NCBI GenBank assembly: GCA_963383645.1
Contig: OY726571.1
Coordinates: 23,934,116-23,998,115 of the forward strand
From: Muscardinus avellanarius
Taxonomy: Eukaryota; Chordata; Mammalia; Rodentia; Gliridae
Length of the DNA stretch: 64,000 bases
Direction of reading: 5' to 3'
A program made the translations under genes and the position numbers. Each line of letters starts with the position of its first letter. Position 1 is the first letter of the stretch. The notes below the pieces were generated by a model. It did no database searches and had not been told where the DNA came from. It worked only from the letters and a program-made list of their open reading frames with translations. Of the stretch, positions 11,860 to 23,316 are shown piece by piece.

Positions 11860-12240
11860 TCAGGGTCCTGCTTGTAGAACAAATAAACAATAGCAAGTAA
11901 GCCAAAACTGAAGCAGATGACTAAATCCAAGGAAGTGAGAGGCAGCATGTCATGTCCTGCGGGTGATGGTCTCATCTATTTTTAAAAGTATTTTTATTCC
12001 AGGGCATTTTAAGGCTTGGCAGACAGGTACTGGGTATTTTTGTTTTACTTAAATACATGTCTAGAATTTATTAATAAATGTTAGTCATATCCTGGTGGTA
12101 ACAGTCTTATCCTTCTTTAAAAAAAGGTATTTATATTTCAGGACATTTGAAGGTCTGGCAGACACGGTACTATGTATATTTTTGTTGTTGTTTTACTTAA
12201 CCACATTACTAGTATTTATTAATAAATGTTAGTCTAAGTA
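11645..12240 (+). repeat. Unnamed interspersed repeat (LTR-like) with internal tandem duplication
   Basis: A diverged relative lies at 18,030-18,450. Both share, in order, aaaccatcaccaagaattta or its variant, a tract like attgcaaattgtctgtttt, and a tract like ggtcctgcttgtagaacaaa. They then share a downstream part with ggtaac and ggcagac motifs. In this copy the downstream part is duplicated (about 11,966-12,091 and 12,094-12,237). I do not recognise the family; LTR-like is inference. Confidence 0.5.
11816..11856. repeat. (TA)n microsatellite
   Basis: About 20 TA units inside the unnamed repeat; the copy at 18,030-18,450 has no such expansion there. Confidence 0.92.
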
Positions 12241-12413
12241 GTTTATACACCATAGAGAAGTATAGGGTGTCTAAGTAAAATACTATTAGAAATGAATGAG
12301 AGATGGAATATACAAAGAGATGATGTCCAAATAAGATATAAAAACAGAGCTCTGAGTTGCAATTTGCATCAACCAGACATGAAATCAAACAATTTTCTAA
12401 GATAAATAGCAAA

Positions 12414-12435
12414 CAACAACAACAACAACAACAAC
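12414..12435. repeat. (AAC)n microsatellite
   Basis: A short run of about seven AAC units in otherwise AT-rich DNA. Confidence 0.85.
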
Positions 12436-12644
12436 ATCAATCTATATAAATCACCGTAGCAGGAATCCAGGCCACTTTTTATAACAATAATCCAGGAACC
12501 AAAACAACAACCCCTAAAATTATCAGCTCAAAAGGAACAGGATATAATAATAACTATTATAAAAAATTGGCTTACCTAATTTTTGTCTATATTCTCAACT
12601 AGGACCAAACACACAAATTGAGTATGTGTTCCGTCTTTGTCTGT

Positions 12645-13250
12645 GTTGTAACACAGCGAGTGAGACAGGGTAATTCATTAAGAAGAGAGGTTTATTTTGA
12701 TTCATGTTTCTGAAGATTGGAAAGTCCAAGAATAATATTTCACATATAATGAAGGATTTGTGCTACTGTAAGTCATGGTAGAAAGTAAACTGGCAAAGAG
12801 ATGCACATGAAAATAGCAAAACATGAGGAAAGCTTTGTTTTATTGTTTTATTTTATTTTATTTTTTGTGTGTGGTGGTACTAGGAATTAAACCTAGAGCC
12901 ATTTAACCTGCAAGCTACACACCCAGCCCTGTTTATTTCTTATTAAGAAAAAAATTAGGTTTGACTAAGTTGCTGAGAGCCTCACTACATTGCTGAGGCT
13001 GGCTTCAAACCTGTGATCCTCCTGCCTCAGCTTCCCAAATACCCAGATTACAGGTGTACTCCACCAGAATCAGCTTGGAAGACTTGCATAAAATATTTGC
13101 TCTGGAGGTTACTAATCTCATGCTTCAAGAATGAGAATTCACCATGGGAGAAACGCATTGATTCATTCATGAAGGCTTTGACTCCAGGACCCAAACACCT
13201 CCCACTGGGCCTTACCTCCTAACCCTGTGACATTGAGGAATTAAGATGCC
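12645..13250 (-). mobile_element. MaLR LTR relic interrupted by a SINE
   Basis: Left part: gagaggtttattttgattca, ctgaagattggaaagtccaag. Right part: ggcctt and cctcctaaccctgtgacatt. These match the reverse complement of the general MSTA/MLT-type MaLR LTR. The SINE at 12,836-13,077 lies between the two parts. Confidence 0.6.
12836..13077 (-). mobile_element. B1-dID SINE
   Basis: TTTTA-repeat tail, ggtggtactaggaattaaac, gaggctggcttcaaacctgt, then gattacaggtgtactccacc. It is inserted in an older LTR relic. Confidence 0.87.
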
Positions 13251-13538
13251 AACACAGAACCTCTGGGTCGATGCCCTCAATCAATAGCCCGACCAACTGC
13301 ATAGCAGCGTTGCCTGTAGAGAACCTGCCTACAGCTGCCATAGGCCAATAGACTCCAATCGGGGCATATCCAAAGCCTTCCTTTTCTTTTTTCATTACAA
13401 AGCCTTTTCTTCCTTTTGCCTGCTTTTAGGTCTCTGTAAAAAGGAAAATTGGATGGCTGGCTCCTAATGTCTTCATTTGTTGAACTTTAAAAAAAATTTC
13501 CACACAACTATAAGAAATAAACTATTTTCAAAATTGAA
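13251..13538. other. Short unassigned stretch
   Basis: Contains a moderately GC-rich tract near 13,261-13,370 (gcccgaccaactgcatagca) with no recognised family, then T-rich DNA. Confidence 0.35.
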
Positions 13539-13733
13539 GCCGGGTGTGGCGGCGCAAGCTTGTAATCCCCGCGCTTGGGAGGCGGAGAAAGGAGGATCGC
13601 TCAGGTTCGAAGCGCGCTGGCTTAGGAGACCCTGTTTCCAAAATAAAAATATAAAATAGGTCTGGGAGTGTAGCCCGGAGGTAGAAGGGCTTCCAGGAAC
13701 CCCAATACCACCAAAAAAAAAAAAAAAAAAAAA
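13539..13733 (+). mobile_element. B1-dID SINE, short (young) subfamily
   Basis: CpG-rich B1 half (gccgggtgtggcggcgcaag), no internal cagcctcagc segment (reads gcgctggcttaggagaccct), and the diagnostic cttccaggaacccc. An uninterrupted A tail of about 21 bases and a short duplication (aaaattga) on both sides support a recent insertion. Confidence 0.93.
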
Positions 13734-14311
13734 TTGAGCATAAGGTAGGTGATTACAGCTGAGTCCAAGGAAGTGAGATGTAGGGTTTAGTTTATATAAA
13801 GTCAGTGTAATTCTACTGGAGCCTACATAGTTAAATGTTGAAAGAAGGAATCAAACAAAATAGAATCATTAATTGGTAAATAAACAACAAATCATTAGCC
13901 AGAAAGGGGAATATTGGGTCATTTTTGTTGTTTGCAAAGTACATAGATATAGTCTAAAAAAGTACATAGATATAGATAGATCAAATATCTCCCTCCCAGG
14001 CTTTTAATTCTTCCATTAAAAAACTTTCTAATAGCAAACAATAAGTACTATAACTATTAACAGTAAATAAAAATAAATCATGAATCTTTCTAAAATATTT
14101 TATTTTATAATATAATTTTAAACTTTTTAGAATTATTAAATTAATCATGGCTAAAGTTAAAAATTAGACCCATAATTTTATGCTATTTGTAAATTTTTTT
14201 CCTTTCTTTTACTTTTTTTTTGTATCTTTCCCTTGCACAATAAGTTAGTAGTAATTTTAGGGAAGAGTCATCAGATACTGATATAAGAAGCTATTTTAAA
14301 ACTACATTTTA
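13734..14311. other. AT-rich DNA without a recognised feature
   Basis: The 14-mer ccaaggaagtgaga near 13,761 also occurs near 11,927 in the unnamed repeat, so a small fragment of that family may start here. The rest is AT-rich and unassigned. Confidence 0.35.
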
Positions 14312-14537
14312 AACTGGGCATGGTGGTGCACACTTGTAATCCCAGCATTGGGGAGGCTGAGAATGGAGGATTGCAGTTCTCAGACAGCCTCATCTACTTA
14401 GTGAGGCTCTTTGCAACTCAGTGAGACTGTTTCAAAATAAAGAATAAAAAATAGATAGGGCTAGGGTGTAGCTTGGAGGTCGAATGCTCCTGGGTTCCAT
14501 CTCCAGGCCAGCAAAAAAAAAAAACAAACAAACAAAA
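14312..14537 (+). mobile_element. B1-dID SINE, long form
   Basis: ctgggcatggtggtgcacac, tttgcaactcagtgagactg, linker, then ggtgtagcttggaggtcgaa and an A/AAC tail. Confidence 0.9.
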
Positions 14538-15344
14538 CTAAATTCAGTGTAGACTCTTCTTTTTCCATGAACTTTCAAAATATAGCAGTGGTTAAGAGCT
14601 ACTTGGAAGTAAAGAAATCAGGTAACAATCATAAAGTTGATTGGCTTCAGAAATTGTACCTAAAATAATAATAAAGTGGAAAAAAAAGAAAAAAACAAGA
14701 ACATAGAGTCAATATATTTTGAGTTACATTTATTTCTCTATATCCCTTTACAACTCTGGCTACTTTATAGTGTTATATGGGCCAGTCTCCTCTTTGTTGA
14801 ATCAAAGGTGTCCTTATGAAGTTTCAAAATTAGCAGAAAGAATGGGATCTTTTCAAGGAAGAATTATTATTTTTATTTATGACAGTAAAAGGTCATAGAA
14901 CACTAGATCATTTTCATTAACAGGCTCATGAAACTTTTAAAAACAACAAATAATGGAACACCTACCTACAGAAACTACACTGCACCTTCACCTGTATGTA
15001 AAGGGTACCCTGGGGCTCACTCAGATTCATTACATAGCACTCTTCCCTTCCTGGAGAGATACAAGTGAACAGAAGTATGAGCAATGGAGTCAGTGAAAAA
15101 TGATCCCACTTTTCTTTAGCATGCATACTGAAAAAGAAGCCATCCCGTTACAGTGACACACTAAAATATGACTCAGTAGTAAATTGAGCTTCTTTCGAAC
15201 CCATCCCCCAAAGGATAATGCTGCAAGCTACAAACACATTACCATATTTGCCTACCACTTAACCAAAATGAAGTTTTCCTGGAGGTAGGTAGAACTTCAT
15301 TATATATACTTTTTCTTCCCCATGGAGACTGTTTTAATTCATTG

Positions 15345-15432
<88 letters not shown>

Positions 15433-16796
15433 TCTCCATTCCCAATAGAATCTCAATGATTTTTCCTTACCTGTATTTTGCAGTTTGTTGATTCAAAGTG
15501 TACGTTTTCTGTAGTTATTTTTTAAATAACTTCTTGCTTGCTATCGCAAGCAGTTCTTCATGGTTATAAATCAATTCTTTAAAGCAATTAATTTAAAATT
15601 TAAGGCAGTTAATCCAGCCTAAGGCTTCTAAACTCATGGATCACCAGCTGGGTTTATAGAAGCCATCTGGCATATACTGGTTTTTCTCTTTTTCTTTTTT
15701 TCAACTTGTGAGATAGATTGTTCAATCAAAGTCTTCGCTTGAATGATTCAGGACATCACATCTTGCCCAAAATCTAGGTAAATACAGACATGTATAAAAA
15801 GGGATGAGGATGAATGTCATTATAAATTTGTATCACCTGTTTTGCTAGAAAATACATTGTTTGAAACATCTCTTTAGCTTTTTCCTACCTTTCCTTACCC
15901 ATTTTTCAAAGTTTCATAAAAGACCACTTTTTAAGTGCCCCCAAAAATAAGAGCCAGTGACTTTTTTAAGAACAGACATTATTAAGAGTTTTCTACCTGA
16001 AAATGAAATTCATAGATTTTAAAGCTTACCTATATAAATTATATAAATCAAGATAATGGCTTCCATGTAATATGAAGGACATATCGAGACCAAAATAATA
16101 GCATTTGGTATAAACACAGGACATAGTTACATGAGAAGCTATATTGGCAGTACAAAGATCTTGCCATTTCACATAGAATAACTGTGCATGAATCAAATAA
16201 GGAAAGATTATAGTAAAAGAAAAGATTCCAGTTTGGCTTTAGAGTAGTTGAGAGCTTTAAAATCACTCTCATTCCACTTTCTCCATCTCTGAGTAATCTG
16301 ATTAAAAAATAAATAAATAAAAAAATCCCACATGCTCCGTGGCCCACATGGCAGCTGAACTTAATTCAGGCACTCTCATTTGAGTTCCATTTCTAATCAT
16401 ACTAAAAACTCCAAGCCACCCTGCTACTCCTGAAAGTTGTTTCTCTTCACACAGAATCTGAGTTCTCACCAGAGGAATCTGCTTTCTGTCTACTATGTGA
16501 GTAATAAACTTTCTTCAAATACATGAGTGCTTGTGTCAATAAAATTGAGTTTCATGTCTCTGGAGTGGTAAGGGAGGTGCTCTCTGCAACCAGCAGAAAT
16601 GCTAGGCCCGTAAATTAAAAAATACATACATATATTTGTGAATTATGACTAAAATATTAAAATCTGCTATTTTATTATTATAGATATAGATCTTGTGGAA
16701 TGGTAAATAATGTTTAATAAGGTTTGAAGAAAAGTACATTTTTCCCCTGATTTTACCTCATCCTCTTCTATTGCAAAATACTAAAAATCACTACCA
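14538..16796. other. Intergenic DNA; possible LTR-like tract at 16,340-16,630
   Basis: Mostly AT-rich and unassigned. 16,340-16,630 has better complexity and two AATAAA signals (gagtaataaactttcttcaa; tgtcaataaa). It could be an old LTR, but no termini or duplication are visible. Confidence 0.35.
15343..15436. repeat. (TC)n microsatellite
   Basis: More than 40 TC units with one early TT interruption and a CCTCTCTCC end. Confidence 0.95.
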
Positions 16797-16985
16797 GCCA
16801 GGTATTGTGGTTCACACCTATAATCACAATATTTGGGAGGCTGAGATGCGAGGATCACAGTTCAAGGCCAGAAGTAGTAATTAGGGAGAACTTGTTTCAG
16901 GATTAAAAAGAAAATAATGGCTGTGGGTATATGGTCGAGGTAGACAACCCATAGATTTAATCTCTAGTTCCCTCCAAATAAAACA
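16797..16985 (+). mobile_element. B1-dID SINE, diverged
   Basis: gccaggtattgtggttcaca, tttgggaggctgagatgcga, then ctgtgggtatatggtcgagg. Several substitutions and a deletion in the internal segment indicate an older copy. Confidence 0.78.
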
Positions 16986-16989
16986 CTAA

Positions 16990-17200
16990 GACTTGCAAGA
17001 GTCTTACTTGTCTGGCAAGCACTGTTTTAGGTCACATTATGTTTTCTTGTCACAGCAATCCAATGGTATTATTTATCATCACAATTTTGAAAAACAGGGA
17101 AATCAAATCACAGAGAGGGTAGGAAACTTGCCTGAGGTTACATTCCTCATGGCAAATTCAGAATTTAAATTCTCCTGATCCAAGCCTGAAATCCTTGGTC
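16990..17200 (+). mobile_element. MIR ancient SINE
   Basis: Ordered MIR landmarks: ggcaagcactgttttaggtc, then gaaaaacagggaaatcaaat, cagagagggtaggaaacttg and cctgaggttaca. The order and spacing fit the MIR core and 3' region. Confidence 0.7.
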
Positions 17201-17639
17201 TTGATCAAAATCATTGCCTGTGGATATTTTTCATAGTGCAAAACAGTGTCAGATGCCAGTTTCAAGTAACAAATCGTACAAAAGTTTTCCCTTTACTTGT
17301 TTCTTTTGTTTTGTTTCTTTCCTTGATGCATTATGGTCACACATCATAAGACAGTTGAGAGTGATAGTCATATGCACACACACAGCACTTGGCAAGTGTC
17401 CCTCAGCTCACTCCCACTCCCTCCCTGCCCCATACATGGTACTGAGATTGGCATTGGTATTCTCATCTATGTATACAATGTCAGTGGAAGTGTTCCCTTC
17501 ATTGATTCTTCCTCTTCTTCCCACCCGTAAGGCCACTTCCATCACTCCACTGGAATTTCTCCTCCATTCTCTACAGTCCCTCATATCCCAATTACTTCTG
17601 AGCTTCCACATATGAAAGAAAGCATATGATCCTTCACAT
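17201..17639. other. Unassigned stretch with a 133-codon open frame
   Basis: The plus frame 17214-17615 has a hydrophobic, serine-rich composition and overlaps other open frames in two reading directions. It has no recognisable domain. Its 3' side runs into reverse-strand L1 DNA, so it is judged non-coding. Confidence 0.4.
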
Positions 17640-17945
17640 TCTGTGACTGGCTAATCTATCATAATGTTCTTCAAGTCCATTCAATTTCCGGAAAATGATT
17701 TAATTTCATTTTTCTTTACTGATGAATAGAATGTCATTGTGTGTCTATCCCATAATTTTGTAATCTATTCATTTGTTGATGGACACCTGGGTTGGTTTCT
17801 TTATTTGGCTATTATGAATTGCGCTGCTATGAACATGGATACACATGATTAACTATAATAATTTGATTTCAGTCCCTTTGGAAAGATACACAGGAATGGT
17901 ATAGTTGGATCACAGGGTAGATTCATTTCCAGTTTTCTATCCAAC
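17640..17945 (-). mobile_element. L1 ORF2 3' end fragment
   Basis: tttgttgatggacacctggg, tggctattatgaattgcgct and gctatgaacatggatacaca form the reverse complement of the conserved L1 ORF2 C-terminal/3' end tract. It is 5' truncated. Confidence 0.8.
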
Positions 17946-18029
17946 TCTAGTCGGAGAGTCAAAAGTTGTATATGATGTAATACAATTAGGACCACTTCAC
18001 ATGTTGCAGTAGACAGAAGACAGCTAACT

Positions 18030-18450
18030 TCCTACTAAACCATACTTACCTGATACCACCCAATCCCACAACTTCTGTTCTTGTGAAACCAAAACTACCA
18101 CCGAGAATTTACAGAATTCTTTAAGTGGGAATAGGCCATCTCTTGAGATTTTTGCTTTGTTTATGTAAAAATGGAAATGTGTGATACAAACTTGCAAATT
18201 GCCTATTTATATCAGCTAGGCATTAAGAGCCTATTTGTAGGACAAAAGACTAATAGAAAGAAGAAATTGTGGCCTCACACAAATCTCATAAATCCACAGA
18301 TAGGTAAGCAAGCACTGTAGGTCAAAATGGTAACTGTTTTGCATTTTTTAAGTATCTATAGTTGGGGCATCCAAAACCTAAAAGATGGGCAGGTGACATT
18401 TTTAGAGCAAGATATTTTTTAGTTATACTTAACAGATCCTCTAACATTTT
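18030..18450 (+). repeat. Second copy of the unnamed LTR-like repeat
   Basis: Parallel to 11,645-12,240: accgagaatttacagaattc, acttgcaaattgcctattta, gagcctatttgtaggacaaa, then aatggtaactgttttgcatt and gatgggcaggtgac. Here the downstream module occurs once. The family is not recognised. Confidence 0.5.
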
Positions 18451-20469
18451 TTAAAGAATATCTGTATCTTGTTTTCAGAATTATTTTGAATCTCCCATGT
18501 CTACTTTTTCAAGTAACTAAACTCTGGATACAAGGCCTTAGGGAATGATAAAGCAACTTAATATTCTTTCTTTATTTCACATTTATTTTAGGTTGATGAT
18601 CAAAGCCTGTATATTTAAAATTTCTGAAGCAATTAATCTCAAATAGCTTCAGAGACTTTTTTAAATTCCAGAATTCTCTCAAGATTACTTTTCTCTAAAG
18701 TCATAAAAATGAGACTATGACAAAGTCAAATTTACCAAAACATTCATGTAAAGTGGTTTTTTTCACCATGCATTTTTGGCACACAGGATGAAATACATTG
18801 GCAGCTTATCAAACACTTAAGTCATGAAAAATGGGAAAGTTTTATTCCTTAGGGACTTTATTGAGATTTTTATATTAATGAGAATATTTTGTCATTCTTA
18901 TTTTTAATAGTTTTCTTTCTCTTTAAATAAAACATATATTTTTGGCTAATAAATGACATGGCAAAATCCAAATACTCTTAATTCTTATAAAACTGTGTTT
19001 ATACTTTTATTAACACAATGTAATTATATATCATAGTGATATCAAAGAGATACAAACATACAAAGACATGGAACTTGGACACTTTGAAAGTCTCATGCTA
19101 ATATCCCTCTATCATTATGTTTGACCTTTGGAAAAATAGCATCTTTTTTTTAGTTTTTGAATTAATTTTTGAGGTGGGTTTTGGCATTCTAATACAATTA
19201 TGGAATCACTGCAGAGATGCTAAAGGAACCAGAGGATGTATCAAGAATATTTATGGGTAATTCTAAAGCTTATAGGCAAACAATTTCTAAACTTAGAGGA
19301 ATAATTCTAGCACCTATTAGTAAAATTTTCATGCTGATGGGATGAAAATCATTGAGTAAAATCCCAATGCAAACATCATTCTTCAGCTGCCATGAAGAAA
19401 GTGCTGAGCATTTTATTTACCAGCTACAGTCAATTTTAACAATATTCCCAGTATCAACTTCCTGTCAGACAATGCTATTGAAAAAGCAAGATAACAAGAC
19501 AAACTCTTCTCAATGGAAAATTATCCTCAGAAAAACATACAATCTTTAAACCCAATAACTAATAACCTTTGGCTTTGCACTGTTTGACTATGAAGTTGTA
19601 ATGCAACAGATTACAGGAATAAAAACAGAAGCAATTATTTCTCCTACACAAGTGCCTTTTGACTTTTAAATAATCTTCATTTTAAATCACTTTTATTGAC
19701 TCGGCAACTTAAAGCATAAACAGTTCCATAGTTAAGTAGAAAGATACTGACAAAGAACTCAAGAATACTGAATTTCAGCTGCAGGACTGTTAGGAAATCT
19801 GATAATTTTACTTATTGGGAGGTAAGTGAACATGCTTACTTGAGAAATAATGGACGATGGTGGAGGTAGGAGGTAAGATTATAGGGATTGTCTAGCATGA
19901 TTAGGTCTTGACCTTTGATTTACACGAAATGTATCCTCATTTGCCTATTTCTCATGTTGAGTTGCTATCTATAGTTTGAAACAAGAGTTATGAGTTAAAT
20001 TCTCTTATACAAAATGTTTGTGGATGATTTTGACCCACAGTTCCTAGATAAAAGAATAATATTATGAATTTATCTTCTAGAAGTGAAGAGGTTTAATTAA
20101 TGAGAGAAGAAAGAAAAAGTTAAAAAAATAAAAAATACTGTATAATGATTTTTTGTGGCTCTGTAGTAGATGTTTCTCAGTGACCACAGAAACTGAGTCA
20201 GTTTTGCTCCATGGGTGATGAGAGGTGTTTATATAAGCAATTTTTCTGATAGTCCAGCTGTTTCTACCCTACAGACACCCTTTTTCAAACATGTGGGATA
20301 ATGGACTAGGTGTCTGCTAGTATGAGATCTCCAATGCTAAATGTCTATAATTTCAATGCCTTTAGTTATCTTTGTTTCTACTTTGAAATTCAAAATAAAA
20401 ATATTGCTATAGCAGCAATTTCTTCCCTTTACACCAAAGAGAATTTGATTTTGATCAGAATCAAGGATG
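18451..20469. other. AT-rich DNA without a recognised feature
   Basis: No repeat family, exon or RNA recognised. Small frames (for example 19352-19549) show no domain. Confidence 0.4.

Positions 20470-20549
<80 letters not shown>
20470..20549. repeat. Compound (TG)n(GA)n microsatellite
   Basis: About 11 TG units followed directly by about 28 GA units. Confidence 0.95.
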
Positions 20550-20553
<4 letters not shown>

Positions 20554-21040
20554 TTTTGGCCATAGAGATATGAGAAGGTATAAAAATAAGATGCAATGTG
20601 TTAGTACTAATGAGCTATTTCTTTTGTAGTTACTCAAAATATATCATGGGAACAAATAAATTATGGATTCTAATGAAGAAAGAACGTATCAAGATATTAT
20701 CCATAAAATACTTGAGATTTTTAACCCTGTACTAAGAACCCCTGTGGTTTAGTATTTATTTATGGCTTTACACTTATCTTTATTCTGTGAACTGTGTATC
20801 TGTACAACTAACTCCTTATCCCACTATTCTTTGCCATATTTTCCAGTTTAAAGATTAACAGTTAATAAAGCCAGCAAGAGTAATGAAGAGATTCAGAGGT
20901 TCTCCTGGTGAGTATTCTTGCAGATATAATCTAAAAGGTTGACTATTTAACTTAGAGGAAAGAAGATTTAATTTTTTAGGGTTTGGGGTTCAGTACAGTT
21001 GAGGCCAGAAATGATGTATCTCATGGAATGGCAACAGGAA

Positions 21041-21042
<2 letters not shown>

Positions 21043-21078
<36 letters not shown>
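21043..21078. repeat. (GA)n microsatellite
   Basis: About 18 GA units inside the LTR relic, at the position homologous to a GA-rich seed (ggggagaggagagaggggga) at 60,224-60,243. Confidence 0.93.
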
Positions 21079-21081
<3 letters not shown>

Positions 21082-21134
21082 GAATATGGGCTGTGCTCAG
21101 TCATGGGGGCTGGAATAAGAGCAAAGGGAGGAGG

Positions 21135-21136
<2 letters not shown>

Positions 21137-21194
<58 letters not shown>
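21137..21194. repeat. (TA)n microsatellite
   Basis: About 29 TA units, followed by tctttaaggccacacc. The homologous place at 60,316 holds only the short seed atatataat before acccaaggccaccc. Confidence 0.94.
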
Positions 21195-21196
<2 letters not shown>

Positions 21197-21340
21197 TTAA
21201 GGCCACACCTCTAGGAACTCATCAACACCCACTGGCCTGAGTTTCCCTATGATTACAACCCTCATGACTCAATTACATCAGCTCCAAACATTAATAAATG
21301 TGCTCTTCAGGGAACAATTTATGTCTAACACTAACAAATG

Positions 21341-22137
21341 TTAAAATAAAAGTAGGCACTTACTTACTGAAAGCTGATCTGGAAGTAGGATTCAGAGATA
21401 AGAAATAAAGGAAAGGCTGATATTTCAGAGAGAAAAAGTCTTCAAATTTTGGGCTGTGGGAAGATAAGACATAAAAATGGGGGGAATATGGAAAGAAGAT
21501 AAAAAAGAAAGAACAATTCTTCTGGTAAATGAAATCACATGTCACTACGATTTCTATTGGCATCCCCATTAGTGCTTGAGTGAATCCACTAACCACAGAC
21601 TGAACAGAGGACTGGGGCCCTAGAGACTGTCTGTGACCAAGTACTCAAAAGAAAAGCCTTCTTTCTAAATATGCTTAACTGAAAATTTCCCCAACATGTG
21701 TAGCTCTGCTGTGTACATAGACTTGGTGGCTCTAACTCTGTCCATACATTATATTTGCATTTATTGGACAAAGTCAAGTGTTACAATTTGGCCAAATGCT
21801 TACAGAAAATGGAGTATGTTAATAGTTGGGGCAGTGATATTATAAAAAGTACATTCTGTCTTTGGAAGTCTATTAAAACAGAGTTATATCACCCTGAAGA
21901 ATATAGTTTGCTTAAGAAGTAATTACATGAGTGTAAAAATGAGTGAAACAAATTTACTTGAAGTTTTATCTGTCTTACATTTTCCAAAGTTTTAGCTTCT
22001 AAAGCATATAATATTTTCATTTGTGAAATTGGTAGTTAAATCTCTAGTTAGGAGTTTTCCATTCTTACGGAAATTAAGATTCCGGTACACACACTGGCAA
22101 AGTTTTTCCATAGCAGTGAACACAAAAATCTTTACAC
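21341..22137. other. Unassigned AT-rich DNA
   Basis: No recognised family or exon. Minus-strand frames at 21360-21596 and 21589-21777 lack domains. Confidence 0.4.
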
Positions 22138-22147
22138 AGTAAGGAAT

Positions 22148-22447
22148 TTTTTATTGTTTGTATTCTTTTTATTTATTGGTGCATTGAATTCATATACCTT
22201 ATTGGGATAAAAAGCTTGTGTAGATATACATGCACATATCACCCCATTAAAACCTACCCCTTCCCCATCCCATCCCCTCCCCTTACCTCTCTCCCATGCT
22301 TGGCTTAATGGATGACATGTATATGACATCATGTGTTTTAAGAGTTTCCTTCTTTCCTCTCCCATCCCCTCAGTTAGGTTGACTTGTTTGCTCCTCTATA
22401 GGATATCCTTTTTCACCTGGAGGACCTCTTATGACCCATTTCACCTT
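22148..22447 (-). mobile_element. 5'-truncated L1 3' end
   Basis: On the minus strand it reads through a G-rich stretch (ggatgggatggggaaggggt) to atgcaccaataaataaaaag, the polyadenylated L1 end. Duplicated target agtaaggaat lies at 22,138-22,147 and 22,448-22,457. The same 3' module occurs at 46,134-46,337, 57,421-57,672 and 63,286-63,575. Confidence 0.85.
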
Positions 22448-22972
22448 AGTAAGGAATATTGTTATAATATCTAACATGTTAAAATTTAATTCCTAAGTCA
22501 GTCAACAGTTGAAATGTTTAACTTATCTCTATAGATATAGTTCCATCCAGTGTGTTTATTGTATAGTCTATCCTATTTAAAAAGCTAACGCAATGTCTGT
22601 ATTTTATTATTGGGCCTTCAGTTTAGCACATATGCAAATATCTTCCTTGATTAATTGCAAAGCTTAAATTCATAGATCAGTGTTCTACACGAGGAGCAGA
22701 TTAATTTCAAACATTTTTAATTCACTATTGATCACTGTTGAACTCATTGGCACTGAGCAGAGAAACTCCTTTGGAATTATTTATGAGTGGTTGTATCTAT
22801 TGTGAACCTTAAAATGCCTCCAGTTTGACACTATTATGTTCTAGTTGCTTATGTTTAGTGTACACTACTCTCAGCCCAATCTATTATTTATACTTTGATA
22901 AAATTTGGGTCATACTAATGCTATAAGTAATCATTTTTAGTAGCATTAAAATGATATTTTAATATCATTTTA
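22448..22972. other. Unassigned AT-rich DNA
   Basis: Apart from the target duplication at its left edge, nothing is recognised. 22,948-22,972 contains an imperfect inverted repeat (aaaatgatattttaatatca). Confidence 0.4.
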
Positions 22973-23154
22973 ATGGAACCCAGGGGCATTTGACCTCTGA
23001 GCTACACCCCCTGCCCTTTTTTAAATTTTTTATTTTGAAACCAGGTCTCACTGAGTTGAAGAGGCCTCACTAAGTAGCTGAGGTTGTCCGTGAACCGCAA
23101 CCCTCCAGTCTCAGGCTCCCAAATGCTGGGATAACAAGCCCCCATGCCCAGCTG
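22973..23154 (-). mobile_element. B1-dID SINE
   Basis: ggaacccaggggcatttgac, gagctacaccccctgccctt, aaaccaggtctcactgagtt, then gctgggataacaagccccca. A minus-strand copy of middling age. Confidence 0.87.
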
Positions 23155-23316
23155 GACCTTTACTTTCTTAGTGTATACTTTTAGGCCTTCTAATTTTTGT
23201 CTTATTCTAAAATTTACATGGTAGACCATTTATAATCCATGCTTTTCCACAAATAGTTTTTGATTTATGATAGGTTTGTTACTTATATTTGAATTTCTAT
23301 ATTTCTCATATTTTTT

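Larger units (their letters stand above)
20950..21340 (-). mobile_element. MaLR-like LTR relic carrying (GA)n and (TA)n
   Basis: aggaaagaagatttaatttt, then gttcagtacagttgaggcca, gtatctcatggaatggcaac, a GA repeat, ggctgtgctcagtc, a TA repeat, and aaggccacacctctaggaac. The same order without expansions occurs at 60,150-60,500. Orientation follows the related copy at 10,805-11,285. Confidence 0.55.

Noticed and set aside
16340..16630. LTR
   Set aside because: Two AATAAA signals alone are not enough; no termini, TATA box or target duplication could be placed.
17214..17615. 133-codon plus-strand open frame
   Set aside because: Overlapping open frames exist in other frames and strands, composition is not protein-like, and no domain or splice context is visible.
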